Shown here: positions 5,583-10,847 of the stretch, piece after piece
Layout: each line of letters begins with the position of its first letter
How positions within the stretch are numbered: position 1 is the stretch's first letter
NCBI GenBank assembly: GCA_036278755.1
Contig: DASUKL010000067.1
Location: forward strand, 1 to 10,847
Origin: DASUKL01 sp036278755
GTDB taxonomy: Bacteria; Chloroflexota; Limnocylindria; Limnocylindrales; CSP1-4
Reading direction: 5' to 3'
DNA: 10,847 nucleotides
The notes under the pieces: generated by a model
Seen by the model: only the letters and a program-made list of their open reading frames with translations
Told to the model about the DNA's origin: nothing
Database searches by the model: none
Translations under genes and position numbers: made by a program

Positions 5583-6662
5583 TCAGGCTCCTGCCGGGGC
5601 CGCGGCGGCGGTCAGGGTGGCGCCCGTGGCCTGGACCTGCTCGGCCGAGCCGTCGACGGCCTCGGCGAAGTGGCAGGCCACCTCATGGCCGCTGGCCAGG
5701 GTGCGAAGGGCCGGATCATCCTCCACGCAGCGGGCCGGGTTGCCGAGGCGCTCCCGGAGCCAGCAGCGGGTATGGAAGCGGCAGCCGGAGGGCGGGTCGA
5801 TCGGGCTCGGCACGTCGCCCTTCAGGATGATCCGCCGCCGGCGGCCCTCGATGGCCGGGTCGGGGATGGGGATGGCCGAGAGGAGGGCCACGGTGTAGGG
5901 GTGGAGGGGATGCGTGTTGAGCTCCCGGGAGCTGGCCAGCTCGACGATCCGCCCGAGGTACATGACCGCGATCCGGTCGCTGATGTGGCGCACCACGCTG
6001 AGGTCGTGGGCGATGAAGAGGTAGGTCAGGCCGAACTGGCCCTGGAGGCGCTCGAGGAGGTTGATGATCTGGGCCTGGATCGAGACGTCGAGGGCGCTGA
6101 TCGGCTCGTCGGCCACGATGAGGTCCGGGTTCAAGGCCAGGGCCCGGGCCACGCCCACCCGCTGGCGCTGGCCGCCGCTGAACTCGTGGGGGTAGCGCTC
6201 ACCGTAGGCGGGGTTGATGCCCACGGTCTCGAGCAGCTCGCGGACCCGCGCGGCCCGCTCTCGGCGGGCGCCCATGGCATGCACCTCGAGCGGCTCGCCG
6301 ACGATGCCGGCCACGGTCATCCGGGGGTTCAGGCTGGCGTAGGGGTCCTGGAAGATCATCTGCATCCGCCGGCGCATGCGGCGCAGGGGCGTGCCCTCGA
6401 GGGCCGTCAGGTCGGTGCCGTCGAAGACGATCCGTCCGGCGGTCGGCCGATAGAGGCGGATGAGGGCCCGCCCGGTCGTGCTCTTGCCGCAGCCCGACTC
6501 GCCGACGAGCCCCAGGGTCTCGCCCCGGCCGAGATCGAAGCTGACCCCATCGACGGCCTGCACGTCGCCGACGTGGCGCTCGATGACCACCCCCGCGGTG
6601 ATGGGGAAGTACTGCTTGAGGCCCTCGACGCGGACGAGCGGCTCGGCCGGCTGGTCGCTCAT
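5583..6662 (-). CDS. dppF: Peptide/nickel-type ABC transporter ATP-binding protein (OppF/DppF)
   Basis: Second ATPase of a dipeptide/oligopeptide-class importer, hydrolysing ATP on the cytoplasmic face. The 359-residue protein carries Walker A GESGCGKST (54-62), the Q-loop region MIFQDPYASLNPRMTV, signature SGGQRQR (162-168), Walker B LIVADEP (181-187) and the switch His219 (IAHDLS). The C-terminal oligo_HPY region has HPLHPYTVALLSAIP followed by Cys294, Cys300, Cys312 and Cys330. These are spaced like the cysteines that hold a [4Fe-4S] cluster in characterised DppD/OppD-type subunits. The ATG at 6660-6662 overlaps the dppD stop as ATGA. Dipeptide, oligopeptide, nickel or glutathione substrates cannot be told apart from sequence alone. 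Confidence 0.95.
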   Translation of the reverse strand: MSDQPAEPLVRVEGLKQYFPITAGVVIERHVGDVQAVDGVSFDLGRGETLGLVGESGCGKSTTGRALIRLYRPTAGRIVFDGTDLTALEGTPLRRMRRRMQMIFQDPYASLNPRMTVAGIVGEPLEVHAMGARRERAARVRELLETVGINPAYGERYPHEFSGGQRQRVGVARALALNPDLIVADEPISALDVSIQAQIINLLERLQGQFGLTYLFIAHDLSVVRHISDRIAVMYLGRIVELASSRELNTHPLHPYTVALLSAIPIPDPAIEGRRRRIILKGDVPSPIDPPSGCRFHTRCWLRERLGNPARCVEDDPALRTLASGHEVACHFAEAVDGSAEQVQATGATLTAAAAPAGA

Positions 6663-7924
6663 CGGCGGCCCTCCTCGTGGCCCCGGGGATGGTGGTGCTC
6701 CCCGTCTCCGCCGGGCCGGGCATCGGGCTCGGGCGGGAGGGGCAGGCCGCCGGTGCCGCTGCCGGCCAGGGGCGCCGCGGGACCCGCTGGGGCATCGAAC
6801 GTCACGAGGCCCTCCTCGCCCGCAGGCACCGCGGCCGCGGCCAGCTCGTCGACGACGGCCGACGGCGGCGGGGCGGGCACGAAGCCCGCGCGCAGCGGCC
6901 GGCCGGCCTCGGCCTCGGCCCGTGTGGGGGGGTTGTGGCAGGCGAGGCGGTGGGTCGCCGCGGGGCCCGTGGCGACGATCGGCTCGGTCCCCGGGGCGAG
7001 CGGGCGGAGGGCTGGGTTGTCGGTCCAGCAGACCGCCAGCCGCCAGGCGCAGCGGGGGGCGAAGGGGCAGCCGCTGGGGGCCTGGCGCTGGTCGGGCGGG
7101 GTGCCCTCGATGGGGATGAGCGGCTCGCCCGCGACCGCATCGAGGCGGGGGATGGAGTGGAGCAGGCCCACGGTGTAGGGGTGCGAGGGGCTGGCGAAGA
7201 GCGCGGCCGTGGTGGCCGTCTCGACGATGAAGCCGGCGTACATGACGTTGATCCGCCCGGTCATGCCGGCCACGACGCCGAGGTCGTGGGTGATGAGGAT
7301 GACCGACGTGCGGCCTTCGTGGGTCAGCTCACGCAAGAGCTCGAGGACCTGGGCCTGGATCGTCACGTCGAGGGCCGTCGTCGGCTCGTCGGCGATGAGC
7401 AGCTTGGGCTTGAGGGCCAGGCCCATGGCGATCATCACCCGCTGGCGCATGCCGCCGCTGAACTGGTGGGCGTAGTCGCGCAGGCGGACGGCCGGCTGGG
7501 GGATGCCGACCATGCCCAGGAGCTCGACCGCCCGCTCACGGGCCTCGGGCGCGCTGACCGACGTGTGGGCCCGGATCGTCTCGACCAGCTGCTCCTCGAT
7601 GGTCAGGACCGGGTTGAGGCTGGTCATGGGGTCCTGGAAGATCATCGCCAGCTCGCGGCCCCGCAGGTCGCGCATCTCGCGCTCCCGGAGGGCCGTCAGC
7701 TCCTGGCCGTCGAAGACGACCCGGCCGCCCTCGATCCGCCCGGCGGGCTTGGGCAGGAGGCGCATGATGGCCAGGCTCGTCACGCTCTTGCCGCAGCCCG
7801 ACTCGCCGACGAGGCCCAGCGTCTCGCCCTCCTCGAGGGCGAAGCTGACCCCGTTGACGGCATGGACCGTGCCGTCATGGGTCCGGAAGCGGACGACGAG
7901 GTCCTCGACCTCGAGGAGGGCCAT
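6659..7924 (-). CDS. dppD: Peptide/nickel-type ABC transporter ATP-binding protein (OppD/DppD) with extended tail
   Basis: First ATPase of the importer. Walker A GESGCGKS (40-47), MIFQDPMTSLNPV (94-106), signature SGGMRQR (156-162), Walker B LLIADEP (175-181) and switch His213 are intact. The oligo_HPY region (SHPYTVGLLHSIPRL) is followed by Cys286, Cys292, Cys299 and Cys329, a likely [4Fe-4S] set. At 421 residues it exceeds the usual length of about 320-340. The excess is an Ala/Pro/Gly-rich tail from about 331 ending in a His-rich GEHHHPRGHEEGRR. The ATG at 7922-7924 lies 3 bases after the stop of a truncated dppC and has no strong Shine-Dalgarno, so it was probably once coupled to dppC translation. 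It pairs with dppF in a heterodimer. Confidence 0.95.
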   Translation of the reverse strand: MALLEVEDLVVRFRTHDGTVHAVNGVSFALEEGETLGLVGESGCGKSVTSLAIMRLLPKPAGRIEGGRVVFDGQELTALREREMRDLRGRELAMIFQDPMTSLNPVLTIEEQLVETIRAHTSVSAPEARERAVELLGMVGIPQPAVRLRDYAHQFSGGMRQRVMIAMGLALKPKLLIADEPTTALDVTIQAQVLELLRELTHEGRTSVILITHDLGVVAGMTGRINVMYAGFIVETATTAALFASPSHPYTVGLLHSIPRLDAVAGEPLIPIEGTPPDQRQAPSGCPFAPRCAWRLAVCWTDNPALRPLAPGTEPIVATGPAATHRLACHNPPTRAEAEAGRPLRAGFVPAPPPSAVVDELAAAAVPAGEEGLVTFDAPAGPAAPLAGSGTGGLPLPPEPDARPGGDGEHHHPRGHEEGRR

Positions 7925-7927
7925 GGC

Positions 7928-7999
7928 CTAGCGCCGCAGCCGCGGGTCGAGGGCCTCGCGCAGCCCGTCGCCCAGGAGGTTGAAGCCGATGGCGCTGAT
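7928..7999 (-). pseudogene. dppC: Stump of a second dppC: last 23 codons only
   Basis: The minus strand from 7999 to the TAG at 7928-7930 reads ISAIGF then NLLGDGLREALDPRLRR and stop. This is the C-terminus of a DppC-type permease, nearly the same as the end of the intact dppC to the right (SAIGF, TLLGDGLREALDPRAR). No start codon or permease body precedes it: the amidohydrolase stop codon overlaps its first codon, in another frame. It sits 3 bases before dppD, the normal dppC-dppD arrangement, so it looks like the tail of the native dppC left in place. DNA at 7941-7993 matches 8931-8983 in 46 of 53 ungapped bases. Confidence 0.8.
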
Positions 8000-8880
8000 C
8001 ACACGTCAAGCCCGAACAGGCTCGCGGCATTTTCACCCAGGATCGCCGCCGTCTCGCCCTCCGACAATCCTGGCAGCGCCTGCACGGCGGCGACCACATC
8101 GCTGATGTCGTACCAGGGAAAGTCGGAACCGAGCAGCACGCGGCTCGGCCCGACGTCGCGGATCAGCGCCACGAGTTCGGTGGCTGATGGCGCCCGTTCC
8201 GCGCCAACCCACGAGATGATCTCTGACAGATCGAATAGGACCTGGGGAAAGGCCTGGGCGAGTTCAGGCACCTGGCGCCAGGCCGCCCCCCCGAGATGGG
8301 CCAGGATCAACCGCAGGTTGGGGAACGCCGCCAGCAATGCGGCAAAACTCTGTGGCTCTCCGCGCCCGCTCCCCTGCCGATCGGGACCGGAATGCGAGAG
8401 CACCACCGTCCTCAGCGCTTCTGCCCTCTGCAGGACCTGCCACCAGCTATCGTCACGGACATCCAGGCTTTGCAGGGGCGGATGGATCTTCATCCCACGG
8501 GCGCCCCGCTCGCCGAGGAATTCGTCCATCTGCTCGAGGGTCCTCGAGACACCAAGCCGGATGGGATCGATCCCGATGATCGGTAGGATCCTGCTGTCCT
8601 CGTTCGCTAGGTCGCACAACCAGGAGTTGTAGTCGCGGAGATCCTCGTCGAACGTCTCCTCGGCTTTGGGACGACTGATCAGATTCGCGACGGCGACCCA
8701 GCTTGCGCCGGCCGCCTCCAAGGCCGTTCGGCCGTCTTCGGCATCACCCGCCAACTCGCTGAAGTGCACGCTGGCGCCGCGGCCGTACTCCCAGATGTCG
8801 TACTCGCCTTTGGCGCTCTGGGCGTCTGCCCGACTGCGGTAGAGATGGACATGCGTGTCGATCACGAGGGGCGCGGGCAT
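7999..8880 (-). CDS. Metal-dependent amidohydrolase (amidohydrolase_2 family)
   Basis: A 293-residue TIM-barrel hydrolase or decarboxylase of the amidohydrolase superfamily. Candidate metal and catalytic residues are His10 and His12 (IDTHVHLY), Lys131/His133 (GMKIHPPLQS), His163 (VLSHSG), His195 (LILAHLGG) and Asp253 (LLGSDFPWYD). The end (ILGENAASLFGL) is typical of the family. Members act on amides, lactones or aromatic carboxylates, and the substrate here is unknown. The ATG at 8878-8880 has a strong AAGGAG at 8886-8891. It lies 40 bases after dppC and inside the importer operon, so it may process an imported compound. Its stop overlaps the stump of a second dppC. Base composition is clearly lower in GC than dppD, matching the permeases to its right. 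Confidence 0.88.
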   Translation of the reverse strand: MPAPLVIDTHVHLYRSRADAQSAKGEYDIWEYGRGASVHFSELAGDAEDGRTALEAAGASWVAVANLISRPKAEETFDEDLRDYNSWLCDLANEDSRILPIIGIDPIRLGVSRTLEQMDEFLGERGARGMKIHPPLQSLDVRDDSWWQVLQRAEALRTVVLSHSGPDRQGSGRGEPQSFAALLAAFPNLRLILAHLGGAAWRQVPELAQAFPQVLFDLSEIISWVGAERAPSATELVALIRDVGPSRVLLGSDFPWYDISDVVAAVQALPGLSEGETAAILGENAASLFGLDV

Positions 8881-8920
8881 CGCTACTCCTTACCAGTCAT
8901 TCTTTCTGGGGCTCATTGGG

Positions 8921-9811
8921 TCAACGCGCTCGAGGGTCCAGGGCCTCGCGGAGGCCATCGCCGAGGAGGGTGAAGCCGATGGCCGACACGACGATCGCAA
9001 CGCCCGGTGCCAGCAGGACATAGGGCGCTCTTCGCAACAGTTCGGTCGAGTCGCTCAACATCGCCCCCCATTCCGCGATCCGCGGGTCGGCGGCACCGAG
9101 GCCGAGGAACCCCAGCGCCGCCACATCCAGGACGGCGGTGGCGACACCGAGGGTGGAAGCGACCACCAGAGGGGAAAGGGCGTTTGGCAACATGTGTCGG
9201 AGGATGAGTCGCGAGGGCGGTGCCCCGATCGACCGGGCCGCCGCCACGAACTCAGCCTCCCGGACCGCCACGAGCGATCCGCGAAGGATCCGAGCGTAGG
9301 TCGCCGCATATCCGACGCCCACCGCGACCACCACCTGCCAGGCGCCCTGACCGACCAGGCTGATGATCGCGATCGCCAACAGGATGCTCGGGATGGCCAG
9401 GAACACGTCCACGACACGCATGAGTGCCCCCTCGACCCGGCCACCGATGCCACCGGCGAGCAGGCCGATGGAGCCGCCGATGGCGACAGCGACCATGACG
9501 GCGCCGATCCCCGTCAGCAGGCTGAGGCGCGCGCCATAGATCGTCCTGCTCAGGACGTCCCGTCCCAGCTTGTCCAGCCCCGCCAGATGGCCTGCCGACG
9601 GGGCAGCCAGCGATGGACCGAGGCCGATCGCGTTCGGGTCATCCGGGGCGATCCATGGAGCGAAGATGGCCATAAGGACGAAGACCGCGATGCAGGCCAG
9701 GCCGATGAGTGCCAGCGGGTTGGCGAGGAACTTCCGGACCGACCGTCCCCGCCTCCGACTCCGTGGTGCGGCATTCTCGATCGGACCGATCGCCGATGAT
9801 CTATCGAGCAT
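8921..9811 (-). CDS. dppC: Peptide/nickel-type ABC transporter permease (DppC)
   Basis: One of the two membrane subunits of the importer. The 296-residue protein has a basic N-terminus (RSRRRGRSVRKFLANP), a first membrane helix at about 32-54 (LALIGLACIAVFVLMAIFAP), the periplasmic loop with GLDKLGRDVLSR (78-89), and several further helices. The cytoplasmic EAA loop at about 187-215 (EFVAAARSIGAPPSRLI, HMLPNALSPL) docks the ATPases. I chose the ATG at 9809-9811, which overlaps the dppB stop by 11 bases. An in-frame ATG nine codons earlier (9838) would overlap dppB by 38 bases and has no ribosome site. The protein looks complete and would serve with DppB. Confidence 0.95.
   Translation of the reverse strand: MLDRSSAIGPIENAAPRSRRRGRSVRKFLANPLALIGLACIAVFVLMAIFAPWIAPDDPNAIGLGPSLAAPSAGHLAGLDKLGRDVLSRTIYGARLSLLTGIGAVMVAVAIGGSIGLLAGGIGGRVEGALMRVVDVFLAIPSILLAIAIISLVGQGAWQVVVAVGVGYAATYARILRGSLVAVREAEFVAAARSIGAPPSRLILRHMLPNALSPLVVASTLGVATAVLDVAALGFLGLGAADPRIAEWGAMLSDSTELLRRAPYVLLAPGVAIVVSAIGFTLLGDGLREALDPRAR
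8931..8983 (-). repeat. Second copy of the dppC 3'-end direct repeat
   Basis: This segment, inside the end of intact dppC, matches 7941-7993 at a constant offset of 990 bases, with 46 of 53 positions equal. The two copies have the same orientation and bracket the amidohydrolase gene. Similarity falls off to the right of 7993/8983. Confidence 0.75.
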
Positions 9812-10814
9812 CGCGGACCCTGGGATCGAGGAACCCATACAGCACGTCCACGACCAGGTTCACGACCACGAAGATCAAGGCAAAGATCAAGACGCAACTC
9901 TGGACCACGAAATAATCGTGATTGAGGATGGCCGACACGACCCAACTCCCGACACCGTCCCAGCCGAAGACGGTCTCGGTGATCACGGCACCGCCAAGCA
10001 GGCTTCCGAATTGCAGCCCGATGATCGTGATCACCGGGATCCAGGCATTCCGCATGATGTGGCGGCTATCGACTCGCGACTCGGTCAGGCCCTTGGAGCG
10101 AGCCGTCCTGACGTAGTCCTCCTTGGCAACGTCGCTGTAGGCGGCACGGGTCATCCGCGTCACGATGGCCAAGGGGATGGAGCCCAGCGTCAGGGCTGGG
10201 AGCACGAGGTGTCTGAGGGCATCGACGAGTGCGTCGGGACGACCGGCAAGAAGTGTGTCCAGAAGCATGAAATGGGTGGTAGCTGGTATCCCGAAGGTTA
10301 GCCTCGTATCGAGGCGACCGGTCGTTGGGAGGAACGGCAACACGACCCCGAACAGATACTGCAGCGTGAGCCCCAATACGAATACGGGGATGGCCACTCC
10401 GGTCACAGACAGGACGGTCACGACGCCGTCGATTCCAGAACGTGGTTGACGGGCTGCAATCCGGCCCAGTGGGACGCCAAAGCCAACGGCGACAATCATC
10501 GCCGCGAGAGTAAGCTCAACGGTTGCTGGAAACCGGGTGCCGAACTGGCTAAGGACCGACTTGTTGTTGAGGTAGCTGACTCCGAGATCGCCGTGGAGGA
10601 GTTGCCACACATAGGACGCGTATTGCACGTAGATCGGCTGGTCGAGGCCAAGCTCGTGCCGGACCTGGATCACGGCCGCAGGGGTGGCATGCTGCCCGAG
10701 GATGGCCGTGGCCGGGTCCCCGGGCAGCATGCGGATGCCTACGAACAGGACGAGCGAGATCCCGATCAGGACGGGGATGGTCGCGATCGCCCGCCGAAGG
10801 ACGTACCTAAGCAA
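9801..10814 (-). CDS. dppB: Peptide/nickel-type ABC transporter permease (DppB)
   Basis: The other membrane subunit. The 337-residue protein opens LRYVLRRAIATIPVLIGISL with the first helix at about 10-29, then the family motif RMLPGDPA (28-35) and HELGLDQPIYVQY. Helices follow near 98-120, 130-160, 200-220, 258-285 and 303-328. The EAA loop lies at about 233-262 (DYVRTARSKGLTESRV, HIMRNAWIPVI). The end, DVLYGFLDPRVRDAR, is typical. The start is TTG at 10812-10814: an in-frame TGA lies two codons upstream and no ATG or GTG occurs near the family N-terminus. AGGTGAGG just upstream supplies a Shine-Dalgarno at rather short spacing. Composition is lower in GC than the dppD/dppF genes it would work with. 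Confidence 0.95.
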   Translation of the reverse strand: MLRYVLRRAIATIPVLIGISLVLFVGIRMLPGDPATAILGQHATPAAVIQVRHELGLDQPIYVQYASYVWQLLHGDLGVSYLNNKSVLSQFGTRFPATVELTLAAMIVAVGFGVPLGRIAARQPRSGIDGVVTVLSVTGVAIPVFVLGLTLQYLFGVVLPFLPTTGRLDTRLTFGIPATTHFMLLDTLLAGRPDALVDALRHLVLPALTLGSIPLAIVTRMTRAAYSDVAKEDYVRTARSKGLTESRVDSRHIMRNAWIPVITIIGLQFGSLLGGAVITETVFGWDGVGSWVVSAILNHDYFVVQSCVLIFALIFVVVNLVVDVLYGFLDPRVRDAR

Positions 10815-10817
10815 GCC

Positions 10818-10847
10818 TCACCTACTGGCGACTTGAGTCTCCAGTCC
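10818..10847 (-). CDS. C-terminal end of the gene upstream of dppB (partial)
   Basis: Minus-strand codons from the window edge read GLETQVASR and stop at TGA (10818-10820), 3 bases before the dppB start. The close spacing fits the rest of the unit. In this operon class the preceding gene is usually the extracytoplasmic substrate-binding protein, but nine residues cannot show that. Confidence 0.35.
   Translation of the reverse strand, partial: GLETQVASR

Noticed and set aside
5583..7924. dppD and dppF as a recent tandem duplication
   Set aside because: Shared Walker and oligo_HPY motifs reflect the normal ancient paralogy of the two ATPases; the sequences differ widely outside the motifs.
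5517..8632. Long plus-strand open frames opposite dppF, dppD and the amidohydrolase
   Set aside because: They are mirror images of high-GC genes, have no domain motifs, and are full of Gly/Ala/Arg/His runs typical of antisense frames.
7999..8880. Amidohydrolase as part of a transposon or insertion element
   Set aside because: The flanking direct repeats are dppC coding sequence, not target-site duplications, and no transposase or terminal inverted repeat is present.
9812..9838. Earlier ATG for dppC at 9838
   Set aside because: It would overlap dppB by 38 bases and has no ribosome site; the ATG at 9811 gives a short overlap and the normal family N-terminus.
1..10847. CRISPR array, tRNA or rRNA genes
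   Set aside because: No regularly spaced repeats, cloverleaf-like segments or conserved rRNA stretches were seen on either strand.

Overview
This is a high-GC bacterial window in which almost every gene lies on the minus strand and neighbours overlap by 4 bases or sit a few bases apart. The genes are bacterial housekeeping and transport families. The GC-rich codon use, the long Gly/Ala/Pro-rich tails and the gene families would suit a Chloroflexota lineage (Limnocylindria or Ellin6529-like) or another high-GC phylum. That placement is a guess, because no marker gene here settles it.

Layout, left to right. Positions 1-162 hold only gene ends on the plus strand, followed by a perfect 12-bp hairpin (173-205) that separates them from a convergent ssb gene (228-707, minus). 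Positions 708-1059 hold no gene I can support. A HepT/MntA toxin-antitoxin pair follows (1060-1691, minus). A short divergent intergenic region then leads to a plus-strand DHFR/RibD-C-like reductase (1788-2354).

From 2404 to the right edge everything is on the minus strand and looks like one long transcription unit. Read in its own direction it is: end of an unknown gene, dppB, dppC, an amidohydrolase, a stump of a second dppC, dppD, dppF, a nitrilase-type amidase, nadE, rsmI and a small membrane protein. DppBCDF would form a dipeptide/oligopeptide/nickel-type ABC importer. The nitrilase and NadE together look like a glutamine-dependent NAD+ synthetase split into two proteins. RsmI methylates 16S rRNA.

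The most notable observation is at about 7993-8001. Directly upstream of dppD lie the last 23 codons of a dppC gene with no body. They match, in 46 of 53 ungapped bases, the 3' end of the intact dppC found 990 bases further right. The similarity stops within 8 bases of the amidohydrolase stop codon. Base composition also drops there: the dppD/dppF side is strongly GC-rich, and the amidohydrolase-dppC-dppB side is clearly less so. The simplest reading is that a foreign or paralogous cassette (dppB-dppC-amidohydrolase) replaced the native permease genes and left their tail behind. A misassembly must be excluded. I see no CRISPR array, rRNA, tRNA, transposase or phage gene, and no wholly new system that I can defend.
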